A DNA stretch of 64,000 nucleotides from Methylobacterium sp. FF17 (GCF_025813715.1 NZ_CP107532.1:4232001-4296000); one strand, 5' to 3'. Shown: positions 47,639-57,203, counted from the stretch's first letter. Notes: generated by a model from the letters alone, not told the origin. Numbers and translations are program-made.

Positions 47639-47740
47639 GGCCGGGCTGCCCGACCACGTCGGGCCCTTTCCTCCAACGGCACCCGCGCTCCCCGGACCCG
47701 CCTTCGCGGGCTGACGGCGGCGAGGGCTCATGGCATCGAC

Positions 47741-48997
47741 ATGTTCAAACGCATCCTCATCGTCCTGGGAGCCGTCGGCGGCGGCTTCCTGATCGCGACC
47801 GTCTGGCCGAGCGCGACGGACGCGCTCCGCGCGCGGCTTGCCCAAGGCGGCTTTCCGGCCTTCGGTCGCGTCGCGTCAGGCAGCCCCGCACCGACGCCGG
47901 CGGCCGCCTCGAAGCCCGAGGACGCGCACCGGGACGAGCCCGGCCTCGTCCGGTTGACCGCTGAGCAGGTCGCCAAGGCCCGTATCCATGTCGACGCCGT
48001 CCGGGGCGGCCGGCTCTCCCGCCACCTCCACGTGCCGGGCACCATCGTTCCGAGCGCCAACAACACCGCCCGCATCGCGGTGAAGACCCAGGGCACGGTG
48101 GCGGAACTGCGAAAAGGCCTCGGCGACCACGTCGCCAAGGGCGAGGTCGTCGCGCTGCTCGACAGCCGCGAGATCGCCGACACCAAGGGCGAGTACCTCG
48201 CCGCCCGCCTGTCCGCCGCCTTGCAGAAGACCCTGTACGAGCGCGACCAGTCGCTCTGGGACAAGCGCATCTCGTCCGAGCAGCAGTACCTGCGCTCCCA
48301 GGCCAGCTACGAGGAACTCAAGGTCAAGGTCGACGCCGCCCGGCGCAAGCTCACCTTCCTCGGTTTGAACCCTGCCGAGATCGAGGCGCTGCCGACCCTA
48401 CCAGCAGCGCAATTCGAGCGGCAGGAGATCCGCTCCCCCATCGCCGGCAAGATCGTCGAGCGCCGGGTCGACCTCGGCGCCGCGGTCGGTCGCGACAACC
48501 TGGAGACGGAGCTCTACAGCGTCGTGAACCTCGCCCAGGTCTGGGTCGACCTCGCGGTCTCGCCGGGCGACCTGCCGCTGACCCGCGAGGGCCAGACCGT
48601 CACCGTGCGGATCCAGGCGACCGGCGAGGAGGCCCAGGGCAAGATCGTCTTCATCGGCCCGATCCTCGACCAGAACACCCGCTCCGCCCGGGTGGTCGCG
48701 GAGTTGCCCAACCCCGAGGAGCACTGGCGACCTGGGTCCTTCGTCTCGGCCGAGATCGCGGTCTCGGACAAGCCGGTGCGCGCCCTCGTTTCCTCGGACG
48801 CGATCCAGACCATCGCGGGCAAGCCGACCGTGTTCGTGAAAGTGGAGGACGGCTTCGAGGCGAGACCCGTGGGAATCGGGCGCTCCGACGACGGAAGCGT
48901 GGAGGTCACGTCGGGGCTGGAGCCAGGCGACGTCATCGCCGTCGCCAACAGCTTCATCCTGAAGGCCGAGCTCGGCAAGTCCGCGGCGGAGGACTGA
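47741..48997 (+). CDS. RND efflux adaptor (CzcB-like)
   Basis: 418 residues. One membrane-anchoring helix (RILIVLGAVGGGFLIATVWP), then the membrane-fusion-protein fold: VRGGRLSRHLHVPGTIVPSA, lipoyl-like GDHVAKGEVVALLDSREIAD, helical hairpin (residues ~150-200), the second half of the barrel-sandwich (EIRSPIAGKIVERRVDLGAA) and a C-terminal beta-barrel. It links the inner-membrane pump to an outer-membrane channel; no channel gene (CzcC) is present in the window. 4 bp before the RND gene. Confidence 0.9.
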   Translation: MFKRILIVLGAVGGGFLIATVWPSATDALRARLAQGGFPAFGRVASGSPAPTPAAASKPEDAHRDEPGLVRLTAEQVAKARIHVDAVRGGRLSRHLHVPGTIVPSANNTARIAVKTQGTVAELRKGLGDHVAKGEVVALLDSREIADTKGEYLAARLSAALQKTLYERDQSLWDKRISSEQQYLRSQASYEELKVKVDAARRKLTFLGLNPAEIEALPTLPAAQFERQEIRSPIAGKIVERRVDLGAAVGRDNLETELYSVVNLAQVWVDLAVSPGDLPLTREGQTVTVRIQATGEEAQGKIVFIGPILDQNTRSARVVAELPNPEEHWRPGSFVSAEIAVSDKPVRALVSSDAIQTIAGKPTVFVKVEDGFEARPVGIGRSDDGSVEVTSGLEPGDVIAVANSFILKAELGKSAAED

Positions 48998-49001
48998 GCC
49001 C

Positions 49002-52000
49002 ATGATCCGCCCGATCCTCGCGTTCTCCGTCACCAACCGATACGCGGTCATCCTGGTGACGCTCATCGCCACCGCACTCGGCGCGTGGTCGCTGGCACGG
49101 CTGCCCATCGACGCCGTGCCCGACGTCACCAACAACCAGGTCCAGATCAACGCCGTCGCGACCTCGCTGACCCCGGTGGAGATCGAGAAGCAGGTCACGG
49201 TGCTGATCGAGCGTGCGCTTGCCGGTACCCCCGGCCTGGAGACGATGAGGTCGTTCTCCCGCAACGGCTTCGCCCAGCTCACCGCCGTGTTCAGCGACAA
49301 GGTCGACGTCTACTTCGCCCGGTCTCAGGTCAACGAGCGTCTGGTCGAGGTGCGCGGGACGCTGCCGCCCGGGGTCGAGGTCAAGCTCGGGCCGATCTCC
49401 ACCGGCCTCGGCGAGATCTACTGGTGGGCGGTCGAGTACCTCCCGCCGGGTGAAGGGGCGCCCGTCCGCGACGGTAAGCCCGGCTGGCAGACCGACGGCA
49501 GCTACCTGACGCCCGAGGGCGAGCGCCTCACCGACGAGTTCCGTCGCACGGTCTACCTGCGCACGGTGCAGGACTGGATCATCCGTCCGCAGATGAAAAG
49601 CGTGCCCGGGGTCGCCGGCGCCGACGCCATCGGCGGCTACGTCAAAGAGTACCAGGTCCAGCCCGACCCGATGAAACTCGTCGGCTACGGCCTGTCGTTC
49701 AAGGACGTGGCCGATGCCGTCGAGGCCAACAACGCCACCCGCGGGGCGAACTACGTCGAGCGCAACGGCGAGGGCTACATCGTCCGCGCCGGCGGCCTGA
49801 TCGAGAACGTGGGCGAGATCGCCGATATCGTGGTCGCCACCCGGTCCGGGGTGCCGATACGGATCGCGGACGTCGCCGAGGTCACCATCGGTCGGGAGCT
49901 TCGCACCGGCTCGGCGAGCGAGAACGGGCACGAGGTGGTCCTCGGTACCGCCCTGATGCTCATCGGCGGCAACAGTCGTACGGTGTCGGCTGCGGCGGAC
50001 GCCAAGATCACCGAGATCAACAAGCTGCTCCCGCCCGGCATCAAGGCCCGGACTCTCCTGAGCCGGACGGAGCTCGTCGACGCCACGATCCGGACGGTGG
50101 CGGAGAACCTGGCGGAAGGGGCGCTGCTGGTCGTCGCGGTGTTGTTCCTGGCGCTGGGCAACATCCGCGCGGCCATCATCACGGCCCTGGTCATCCCGGT
50201 CGCGATGATGCTGACGGCCACCGGTATGCTGGCCGGCCGCATCAGCGCTAACTTGATGAGCCTGGGCGCGCTCGACTTCGGCCTCATCGTCGACGGCGCG
50301 GTCATCATCGCCGAGAACAGCCTGCGCCACCTCGCCGAGCGCCAGCACGAGCTCGGACGCAAGCTCTCCCTCGACGAGCGGCTCGTCACGGTGCGGGTCT
50401 CGGCCGAGGAGATGATCAAGCCCACCGTGTACGGGCAGGCCATCATCATCCTGGTCTACGTGCCCCTCCTGACCTTCACGGGGGTCGAGGGCAAGACCTT
50501 CACGCCGATGGCCCTGACGGTGCTGATCGCTTTGGGAGCAGCGTTCGTGCTGTCGCTGACCTTCGTACCGGCGACGATCGCGACCTTCGTCACCGGACGG
50601 GTGAGCGAGTCCGAGAATGTCCTCATCCGAGGGATTAAGGCGGCCTACCGCCCGCTTCTCAACGGCGCGATCCGGGCGCCCATGGCCTTCATCCTCGGGT
50701 CGGTCGTCCTGCTCGGTCTTGCAGGCGCCCTGTTCACGACCCTCGGGCAGGAGTTCGCCCCGACCCTCGACGAGAAGAACATCGTCATGGAGGCCCGGCG
50801 CATCCCGTCGACCTCGATCTCGCAATCGCAATCCATGCAGCTCGGCGTCGAGCAGGCGATGAGCAAGTTCCCGCAGATCGCCTTCGTGTTCTCGCGATGC
50901 GGCACCCCGGACATCGCCGCCGACCCGATGCCGCCAAATGCCTGCGACGCCTACCTCATTATGAAGCCCCAAGCCGCCTGGCCCGACCCGAGCCTGAGCA
51001 AGGAAGCACTCATCGGCCAGCTTGAGGCGGAGGCGAAGCTGATCCCCGGCACCCTGCTCGGGTTCTCGCAGCCGATCCAGATGCGCTTCAACGAGCTCAT
51101 CGCCGGCGTGCGCGACGATCTCGCAGTCAAGGTGTTCGGGGAGGAGTTCGGCCCGATGGTCGAGGGCGCCAACAAGATCGCCGGCATCCTGCGCGGACTC
51201 GAAGGAGCCGCCGACGTCAAGGTGGAGGAGGCGGTCGGCCTGCCGTTCATGGACATCAGGATCGACCGACGCGAGATCGCGCGCAGGGGCCTGAGCCTCG
51301 CCGACGTGCAGGACGTCATCGGAACGGCCATCGGCGGCAAGGACGCCGGCTTGGTGTTCGAGGGCGACCGCCGTTTCAAGATCGTCGTGCGCCTGTCCGA
51401 TGCGATCCGCGGGGACGTCGAGGCGCTGAGGAACCTGCCGGTCCCCTTGCCGGCCAAGCCCGGGATGACGGAGGGCGCAAGCGTGCCGTTGCGCCAGGTC
51501 GCGTCGTTCAGCTTCACGGAAGGGCCGAACCAGGTCAGCCGCGAGGACGGTCGCCGACGCGTGGTGGTGACCGCCAACGTGCGTGGCCGAGACATCGGCT
51601 CGCTTGTGGCCGAGGCGCAGGATCGCATCGCCAAGGAGGTGACGCTGCCGGCGGGCTACGAGGTACGCTGGGGCGGCCAATTCGAGAACCTGACCGCGGC
51701 ACGCCAGCGCCTGATGGCTGTGGTGCCGGCCTGCTTCGCCCTGATCTTCATCCTGCTCCTCGGAGCGCTCGGGTCGGCCCGGGACGCGGCAATCGTCTTC
51801 AGCGCGGTGCCGTTGGCACTCACCGGAGGGGTCGCGGCCCTGTGGCTGCGGGGGATGCCGTTCTCGGTGTCGGCGGCGGTGGGATTCATCGCTCTCTCCG
51901 GCGTCGCGGTGCTCAACGGTCTCGTGCTCCTCAACCACATCAAGCTGCTGGTGGCCGAGGGGGGTGATGTCCGGACCGCCGTGCGCGAGGGGGCGATGAC

Positions 52001-52247
52001 CCGGCTCCGGCCGGTTGTGATGACGGCGCTGGTGGCGGCGCTGGGCTTCGTGCCGATGGCGCTGGCGACGGGCACGGGGGCGGAGGTGCAGAAGCCGTTG
52101 GCGACGGTGGTCATCGGAGGCTTGGTCAGCGCGACCCTGCTTACCCTGGCCGTCTTACCAGCGCTATTCGCCCGGTTCGGAGGATTGAAGCAGAGCGGCC
52201 TTGCAAACGCACTTGGTTCCCTCCCTTCGGTAAGGACGGCCGAGTAA
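49002..52247 (+). CDS. CzcA-type heavy-metal RND permease (pump 2)
   Basis: 1081 residues. TM4 carries DFGLIVDGAVIIAENSLRHL; the DFG...D...E spacing matches CzcA, CnrA and relatives that transport Co, Zn, Cd or Ni. First periplasmic loop begins DAVPDVTNNQVQINAVATSL as in CzcA. Near residue 145-175 is an insertion not seen in pump 1. A DmeR-type regulator upstream hints at cobalt or nickel, but specificity cannot be proven. The gene ends alone; 200 bp then precede unrelated small genes. Confidence 0.93.
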   Translation: MIRPILAFSVTNRYAVILVTLIATALGAWSLARLPIDAVPDVTNNQVQINAVATSLTPVEIEKQVTVLIERALAGTPGLETMRSFSRNGFAQLTAVFSDKVDVYFARSQVNERLVEVRGTLPPGVEVKLGPISTGLGEIYWWAVEYLPPGEGAPVRDGKPGWQTDGSYLTPEGERLTDEFRRTVYLRTVQDWIIRPQMKSVPGVAGADAIGGYVKEYQVQPDPMKLVGYGLSFKDVADAVEANNATRGANYVERNGEGYIVRAGGLIENVGEIADIVVATRSGVPIRIADVAEVTIGRELRTGSASENGHEVVLGTALMLIGGNSRTVSAAADAKITEINKLLPPGIKARTLLSRTELVDATIRTVAENLAEGALLVVAVLFLALGNIRAAIITALVIPVAMMLTATGMLAGRISANLMSLGALDFGLIVDGAVIIAENSLRHLAERQHELGRKLSLDERLVTVRVSAEEMIKPTVYGQAIIILVYVPLLTFTGVEGKTFTPMALTVLIALGAAFVLSLTFVPATIATFVTGRVSESENVLIRGIKAAYRPLLNGAIRAPMAFILGSVVLLGLAGALFTTLGQEFAPTLDEKNIVMEARRIPSTSISQSQSMQLGVEQAMSKFPQIAFVFSRCGTPDIAADPMPPNACDAYLIMKPQAAWPDPSLSKEALIGQLEAEAKLIPGTLLGFSQPIQMRFNELIAGVRDDLAVKVFGEEFGPMVEGANKIAGILRGLEGAADVKVEEAVGLPFMDIRIDRREIARRGLSLADVQDVIGTAIGGKDAGLVFEGDRRFKIVVRLSDAIRGDVEALRNLPVPLPAKPGMTEGASVPLRQVASFSFTEGPNQVSREDGRRRVVVTANVRGRDIGSLVAEAQDRIAKEVTLPAGYEVRWGGQFENLTAARQRLMAVVPACFALIFILLLGALGSARDAAIVFSAVPLALTGGVAALWLRGMPFSVSAAVGFIALSGVAVLNGLVLLNHIKLLVAEGGDVRTAVREGAMTRLRPVVMTALVAALGFVPMALATGTGAEVQKPLATVVIGGLVSATLLTLAVLPALFARFGGLKQSGLANALGSLPSVRTAE

Positions 52248-52459
52248 CGGCGCCTCGGCGCGCACGCGGTGGGTTTCGCCATGAGGCTCAACTGCGTCCA
52301 GAGGTCTTCGTCCGCTATGGCGAATATTCACCTGTAAGCGAAGGGACAAAAATTCTCGCCCTTCTCGGACGTTCGATAGGAGTACGAAGCGTTAGATTTC
52401 CGCACTAGGGTCGCTCGCTCAAAGGCTCCCGGGTGAACATCAAGCGGTCGCAGAACGAA

Positions 52460-52681
52460 TTACGCCAAGAAGCTGCGCCGAACGTCCCGCAACGTCGCCA
52501 GGGCGTCCATGTCGGCCCACAGCCACCGCAGGGCCTCCGAGGTATCGAACCCCGTCGCCGTGAGGATACCGGTGGTGACGGCTTGCGCCGACGTCGAGGT
52601 TTCTGCCTCGACGATGCAGGCGTTCAACTCCGCAAAGCATTCGGCCCGCCGAATAATCGATATCGGTGATCTTATAGGCAT
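52460..52681 (-). CDS. hypothetical protein, 73 residues
   Basis: MPIRSPISIIRRAECFAELN, then ACIVEAETSTSAQAVTTGIL and TSEALRWLWADMDALATLRD. Helical, acidic. A competing frame in the same place is Arg/Gly-rich and looks non-coding. No recognised family. Stands alone between the pump-2 operon and the 52861 gene. Confidence 0.55.
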   Translation of the reverse strand: MPIRSPISIIRRAECFAELNACIVEAETSTSAQAVTTGILTATGFDTSEALRWLWADMDALATLRDVRRSFLA

Positions 52682-52860
52682 TAATCGGCCTCCGCCGACC
52701 GGTGCCGACGCGTGCTTCTAGCACGAAGCGTTCCTCACATGTGAAAAACCATGCTGCGGATTACTGATCCATTCTTATGGATCACATGATTACACTTCCG
52801 GTTCTCGCGCGCTCTTTCCGTTCGAGGTATGCTCGATCATAAACGAAAGGACTGGACGCG

Positions 52861-53139
52861 ATGTCGGATAGACGGGAACTTCACCAAACCCCCGATTGGG
52901 ACTCCTGGCATCTCGGCCGCGAGCCCGAGAACGGCCGGGCCTTCGTCATCCGCCAGCCCAATGGCCCATCCGGCGGACGGCTCCGCCACGTCGAGCTTGG
53001 GGCCTTCCTCAGCGACGGAACCGGCAAGCCCGAGCAGCAAGCGCTTCTCCGCCTGATCGGAACGCTCGTGGACGTTCCCCCTTACGCCGACCGGATGGAC
53101 GGCAGGGAGCCGACCTCGACGCTGCCGTCCGTGCCTTGA
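52861..53139 (+). CDS. hypothetical protein, 92 residues
   Basis: Starts MSDRRELHQTPDWDSWHLGR with AAAGGA at proper distance. Contains GRLRHVELGAFLSDGTGKPE and QQALLRLIGTLVDVPP; balanced composition, no signal. Not recognised. Monocistronic by position. Confidence 0.6.
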   Translation: MSDRRELHQTPDWDSWHLGREPENGRAFVIRQPNGPSGGRLRHVELGAFLSDGTGKPEQQALLRLIGTLVDVPPYADRMDGREPTSTLPSVP

Positions 53140-53185
53140 CGCTGGAAGTGGCGGTCCGCCCCCGACATATTCTCCCGGCAGGTTC

Positions 53186-53383
53186 TCAGGCCGCTTCAGG
53201 CAGGCATTGAAGCGCCAGGATGGCTTCGGCCTCTAAGAGGGCCGCCACGGCCCGATTGAGCCGGTTGGACACTGCCTCATCCAGGATGACGGGGAACGCC
53301 ATCTCCAGCGCAAGGGTCGCGCCGACGATGGCTGCCCGCGGAGCCGAAGAACGCCGCGGACGTCGAAATTTGATAATGGACAT
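53186..53383 (-). CDS. hypothetical protein, 65 residues
   Basis: MSIIKFRRPRRSSAPRAAIV, then a helical Ala/Leu-rich C-terminal part. Basic N-terminus could bind nucleic acid. The ATG at 53383 (AGGAT upstream) was chosen over GTG 53401. Function unknown. Confidence 0.5.
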   Translation of the reverse strand: MSIIKFRRPRRSSAPRAAIVGATLALEMAFPVILDEAVSNRLNRAVAALLEAEAILALQCLPEAA

Positions 53384-53484
53384 GGGGTTATCCTGTGACA
53401 CACCGAGTATGCGCCCCGGATCGGTATTCGCCTAAGTTTATCGTGAACTGCCTCCGTGACTCGGACGAGAGCTCGAAGGCGATG

Positions 53485-53709
53485 TCACATCCAGATCCCG
53501 TCGTTGATCCGTCCCCTGATCGGCTGCCGGTCCGCCAGGACGTGGGCGTGGGCTATCCCGGCCACGAGGGCGATGGAGGCTGAGGGGTAGGAAGCCTGGG
53601 AGCGGTACGGGTGATAGCCGGCGGTCGTCACCGACCATCGGAAGCGGCCCCTCTCGGTCCGGCAAGCCGAGACGGCCACGCTATGGTCGGGCAACGAGGG
53701 AATGCGCAT
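53485..53709 (-). CDS. hypothetical protein, 74 residues
   Basis: Starts MRIPSLPDHSVAVSACRTER; contains GRFRWSVTTAGYHPYRSQAS and YPSASIALVAGIAHAHVLAD. Looks like a short soluble protein. A longer frame to 53901 would cross into the insertion sequence and is not favoured. Not recognised. Confidence 0.5.
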   Translation of the reverse strand: MRIPSLPDHSVAVSACRTERGRFRWSVTTAGYHPYRSQASYPSASIALVAGIAHAHVLADRQPIRGRINDGIWM

Positions 53710-53880
53710 CGGTCGGTCATCCCACGTGGGCCAGCCACGACATAGCGATAACGCGCGCAAGGCTCCATCCGGCATCGACAATCGCTCCGGCACGATGGGC
53801 TCGTCGACATGCAGGGTCCCGGCTAGTGGGAGAAATCTGACGCCTGGTACCCGCGCCGAAGGTCCGAGTTGGGTGATGGG

Positions 53881-55236
53881 GTGGACGCCCCCCGGCGGCA
53901 TCGCTGTGCCAGAGTGGTGGTGTTGAGCACCAATCGAGGGAGGCGTCCGTGTCCCAGGTTACCACGATCGGCTTGGACATCGCGAAGAACGTGTTTCATG
54001 CGCATGGTGCGGATGCGCGTGGGCAGGGCGTCTTCAGCAAGCGGCTGAGCCGGGCAAAGCTTCTCGGCTTCTTTGCAGCCCAGCCGCCCTGCCTGGTGGC
54101 TCTGGAGGCCTGCGGCGGTGCCCATCACTGGGCCCGCGAACTGATGGCGCTGGGCCATGAGGTGCGGCTGATCCCACCAGCCTACGTCAAGCCGTTCGTG
54201 AAGCGCCACAAGAACGATGCCGTTGATGCTGAGGCGATCTGCGAGGCGGCGCAGCGTCCGACGATGCGCTTTGTCGCCGTCAAGAGCGAGGAGCAGCAGG
54301 CCTCGGCTCTCCTCTTCCGGACCCGCGACCTTCTGGTTCGGCAACGCACCCAACTGATCAACGCCCTCAGGGGGCATCTCACCGAGTATGGCTGGGTCGC
54401 ACCGAAAGGCCCGTCGCATATGGCGATGCTGGGCGATCTTCTGGAGGACGAGATGGGCTCCTTGCTTCCACCTGCCGCTGTCGCGATGTTCCGGGTGATG
54501 CTGAACCTCCTGGCCGACCTGGATGACCGCATCGCCGAACTCGACCGGGAGATTGCCCGCCGGGCTCGGGAGGACGAGACGGCTCGTCGGCTGATGACCA
54601 TCCCCGGCATCGGCCCCATTACCGCAACGGCACTGATTGCCCTGGCTCCTGTGGCCGAGACCTTCGCCAAGGGACGGGACTTCGCCGCGTGGCTCGGCCT
54701 TGCCCCCCTGCAACGGTCGACGGGTGGCAAGCAGAAGCTGGGCGCGATCTCGAAGATGGGCGAACGCACGTTGCGACGTCTCCTCATCATCGGCAGCAGT
54801 GCGGTGGTGCATCAGGCGTCGCGACGCGGAGCGCCTAAAGGATCGTGGCTGGAACAGATGCTGGCGCGAAAGCCCCGCATGCTGGTGACGGTGGCGCTGG
54901 CCAACAAGATGGCGCGCATCGTCTGGGCCCTTCTGGCGAAGGGCGGAAGCTACCGAGCTCCGGCGGTGGCCACGGCGTAGAGCCGGGGTCGGCGTCAGAG
55001 GCTGTCGGGGACGCGAGGTCGGTCGAAGGAGGGTATGGCACAACAGTCGGCGAGACGGGGCCGGAAGAACCAGTGCTTTCCACCGTGCCAGCGAGCACGC
55101 TTTGGGTGACTTGGTTCCGGTCCGCGAACTCCCATACGGGCCCGCAGCCAAAAGCTGCAGCAGAGGCCGGACAGATGGCAGCAACCGACATCGTGCCTAC
55201 ACACCAAAAGCCACTTGCGTTCCAGGGGGCGTCCAC
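53881..55236 (+). mobile_element. IS110-family insertion sequence (IS1111-like) with perfect 12-bp terminal or subterminal inverted repeats
   Basis: GTGGACGCCCCC at 53881-53892 is exactly inverted as GGGGGCGTCCAC at 55225-55236, 1356 bp apart, enclosing one transposase gene (53949-54980). Inverted repeats are unusual for IS110 in general but typical of its IS1111 subgroup, where they are subterminal. Exact ends and target duplication cannot be fixed without an empty site; ATGG occurs on both sides. Confidence 0.85.
53949..54980 (+). CDS. IS110-family transposase (DEDD type)
   Basis: 343 residues, intact. N-terminal DEDD/RuvC-like domain: TIGLDIAKNVFHAHGAD (first Asp), VALEACGGAHHWARELM (Glu), PPAYVKPFVKRHKNDAVDAE (two Asp). 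C-terminal transposase_20 domain: MTIPGIGPITATALIALAPV, GRDFAAWLGLAPLQRSTGGK and the LSK-type MGERTLRRLLIIGSSAVV segment, with the conserved serine near residue 279. These enzymes move the element as a circle, using a bridge RNA in related members. Confidence 0.96.
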   Translation: MSQVTTIGLDIAKNVFHAHGADARGQGVFSKRLSRAKLLGFFAAQPPCLVALEACGGAHHWARELMALGHEVRLIPPAYVKPFVKRHKNDAVDAEAICEAAQRPTMRFVAVKSEEQQASALLFRTRDLLVRQRTQLINALRGHLTEYGWVAPKGPSHMAMLGDLLEDEMGSLLPPAAVAMFRVMLNLLADLDDRIAELDREIARRAREDETARRLMTIPGIGPITATALIALAPVAETFAKGRDFAAWLGLAPLQRSTGGKQKLGAISKMGERTLRRLLIIGSSAVVHQASRRGAPKGSWLEQMLARKPRMLVTVALANKMARIVWALLAKGGSYRAPAVATA

Positions 55237-55308
55237 AGATGGAGAGCTGTCATTGAGCTTTCGCTCGAAAGCCGACATTTTCTTCGCCAGATGTCGCCGT
55301 TCATCTAG

Positions 55309-56058
55309 TCAGTGGTGTGCCATCAGCATCCAGACGGCCATGGCGACCATCATCACGTTCTCGGTCAGCGAGACGAAGCCCAGCGGCACCTTGCTCGACC
55401 CGCCGACGCAGGCGCATTTGATCTCGCGCTTGTCGACGTAGACCGCCTTGAACACCGAGACCGCGCCGATGGTGCCGATGAACAGGGCCACGGGGATCGA
55501 CAGCCAGTTCAGGGCGCCCGCCACCATCAGTACGCCGGCGATGCCCTCCAGGAACGGGTAGGCGTAGGCGTAGCGCACCCAGCGCTTGGCCAGCAGGTCG
55601 TAGCCGAGGAACATCGACGAGAAGATCTCGACGTCCTGCAGCTTGAGGAGGGCCAGCACGCACATGCTGAAGGCGATGAACCATTCGGCCGCCCGGACGG
55701 TCAGGGGCGTGCCGTACACGGCGTAGCTCGCCGCGAGCGCCATCAGCGCCGTCATCGAGAACACCGCCACGACCGGCGTGTAGGTCGTCGCGTTGGGGTC
55801 GTTGGCGGCCTGGCCGAAATGCCGCCTGAGGTCGTCGAAACCCCCGACGCGCTTGCCGTTGATGAAAGTCTGGGGCGTCGACTTGACCCCGTGCTCGGCC
55901 TTGAAGCGGTCCGTCTCCTCGCAGGTGGTCAGCCAATGGTCCTCTACCTGGAAGCCCTGGCGTTCGAGGAGGTCCTTTGCCTTGAGGCCGTACGGACACG
56001 TGTGCTGCGGCATCATCATGCGGTACAGGACGGCCTTGCGGGACGCGGTGGCTTGCAT
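55309..56058 (-). CDS. glutaredoxin-MauE-like membrane fusion protein
   Basis: 249 residues. N-terminal thioredoxin-fold glutaredoxin: monothiol-type CPYG at 21-24, VKSTPQTFINGKRVGGFDDL (cis-Pro TPQ 61-63). Residues ~95-249 are a four-helix MauE/DoxX-like membrane domain (AVFSMTALMALAASYAVYGT; RYAYAYPFLEGIAGVLMVAG) with a cysteine pair KCACVGG. The fusion suggests thiol-disulphide transfer at the membrane. A CueR-type palindrome upstream (56156-56179) implies copper induction; the MerR-type gene is divergent. Confidence 0.88.
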   Translation of the reverse strand: MQATASRKAVLYRMMMPQHTCPYGLKAKDLLERQGFQVEDHWLTTCEETDRFKAEHGVKSTPQTFINGKRVGGFDDLRRHFGQAANDPNATTYTPVVAVFSMTALMALAASYAVYGTPLTVRAAEWFIAFSMCVLALLKLQDVEIFSSMFLGYDLLAKRWVRYAYAYPFLEGIAGVLMVAGALNWLSIPVALFIGTIGAVSVFKAVYVDKREIKCACVGGSSKVPLGFVSLTENVMMVAMAVWMLMAHH

Positions 56059-56155
56059 CGGAGACTCCGTGGGTTGTCGGACCGGGATGCCGTCCGTTCG
56101 TCACCGTGGAAACGACGGACGGGCAGAGGCCGATTGGGCTTGCGGACCTTCCTGC

Positions 56156-56179
56156 ACCTTCCCATCATGGTAAGGTCAA
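56156..56179. promoter_or_regulatory. CueR-type operator between grx-mauE and cueR-like genes
   Basis: On the minus strand TTGACC is directly followed by a palindrome ACCTTACC-atgat-GGGAAGGT (one mismatch), the arrangement of CueR-controlled copper promoters. It lies ~100 bp before the minus-strand fusion gene and 17 bp before the plus-strand MerR-type ATG, so it can serve both. Confidence 0.75.
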
Positions 56180-56195
56180 CGGAGGGATTTTCACG

Positions 56196-56669
56196 ATGAA
56201 CATCGGCGATGCGAGCCGGGCCTCCGGGGTGTCGGCCAAGATGATCCGGCACTACGAAGGCATCGGGCTCGTGCCCCCGGCCGACCGGCGCGACAGCGGC
56301 TATCGCGATTACGGTCCCGGCGACCTGCACCGGCTCGGGTTCATCCGGCACGCCCGGGACCTGGGCTTCTCGCTGGACCGCATCCGGGTGCTGCTCGGCC
56401 TCTGGAGCGACCCGGCCCGTAGCAACGCCGAGGTGAAGGCCATCGCGAGCGCCCACGTCACGGAGCTCGAACAGCGGGCCCGCCAACTGAAAGAGATGGC
56501 CGACGCCCTGCGGTCCTTAGCCGATGCCTGCGACGGCGACGGCCGGCCGGACTGCCCGATCATCGCCAGCCTGGAGACCGGGGCGAACGTCCCGGCCTGC
56601 CATCCGGGCGCATCCAGAGGGGCGACGCCGCCCCCCGCACCGCGCCGGAAGGCGTCTTCCAAGCGTTGA
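56196..56669 (+). CDS. cueR: CueR-like copper-responsive MerR-family activator
   Basis: 157 residues, longer than E. coli CueR (135) because of a Pro/Lys-rich tail. HTH: MNIGDASRASGVSAKMIRHY, EGIGLVPPADRRDSGYRDYG; long dimerisation helix (ELEQRARQLKEMADALRSLA); C-terminal loop CDGDGRPDC with the C-x7-C copper-binding pair of CueR. Start ATG 56196 was chosen at the HTH; the ORF is open upstream to 56106. Activates copper-export genes by untwisting the promoter between -35 and -10. Confidence 0.92.
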   Translation: MNIGDASRASGVSAKMIRHYEGIGLVPPADRRDSGYRDYGPGDLHRLGFIRHARDLGFSLDRIRVLLGLWSDPARSNAEVKAIASAHVTELEQRARQLKEMADALRSLADACDGDGRPDCPIIASLETGANVPACHPGASRGATPPPAPRRKASSKR

Positions 56670-56710
56670 GGCGATGCGGGAGGTACGGCCCCGGAGGCCG
56701 TCGCCCGGGG

Positions 56711-57043
56711 TCAGGCCGCCATCTTCCGGCAGCTCTCGGCACAGCGGCGGCACTGCTCGACGCAGTCCTGCATGTCGCCCACCCGCTCGCAGCTCTTCGC
56801 GCAGGCCTCGCAGACCTCGGCACAGGCCCGGCAGGTGTGCCTGTGCTCGGGAGTACCGAGCAGCATGAAGTGGGCGGAGGTCCGACAGATCTCCGCGCAG
56901 CCCAGCATCAGGCGGAAGTGCTCAGGCTCGACGTGCTTGCCGCCCGCCGGCAGGCAGTGGTTCGAGGCCATCCCGAGGCAGGTTTGATAGCAGCGAAGAC
57001 ATTCGTCGATGCAGGACTGCATCTCGCTCGACATATTGCTCAT
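56711..57043 (-). CDS. Cys-rich four-helix copper-storage-type protein (DUF326 / Csp-like)
   Basis: 110 residues, 16 cysteines, all helical: MQSCIDECLRCYQTCLGMAS, GCAEICRTSAHFMLLGT, CRACAEVCEACAKSCERVGD and DCVEQCRRCAESCRK. The cysteines line the core of a four-helix bundle that holds many Cu(I) ions in Csp3-type proteins. No signal peptide, so cytosolic. AAGGAG at 9 bp before the chosen ATG. It converges with the MerR-type gene and may be co-regulated with the copper pump upstream (160-bp gap). Confidence 0.9.
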   Translation of the reverse strand: MSNMSSEMQSCIDECLRCYQTCLGMASNHCLPAGGKHVEPEHFRLMLGCAEICRTSAHFMLLGTPEHRHTCRACAEVCEACAKSCERVGDMQDCVEQCRRCAESCRKMAA

Positions 57044-57203
57044 GTGAAGCTCCTTGATGTTAGACAAAAAGAGACAAGCGTCAGTACCGGATGACAATAT
57101 GCCTCCAGTATTGCCTTGCTCATTCTGTCAACTTAGGCGGCTATAGTTCGTTCTAATAAATTCCTTCCTTCTTGGCCGGGATTTTCAATCCGTCCGCAAG
57201 CGC

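Noticed and set aside
48954..51938. 994-codon minus-strand frame inside the CzcA-like gene
   Set aside because: Fully antisense to a clear RND permease; His/Asp/Arg-rich translation with no domain.
53485..53901. Long version of the 53485 gene running into the insertion sequence
   Set aside because: The extra N-terminus comes from the IS edge and flank and is not protein-like; the ATG at 53709 starts the sensible part.
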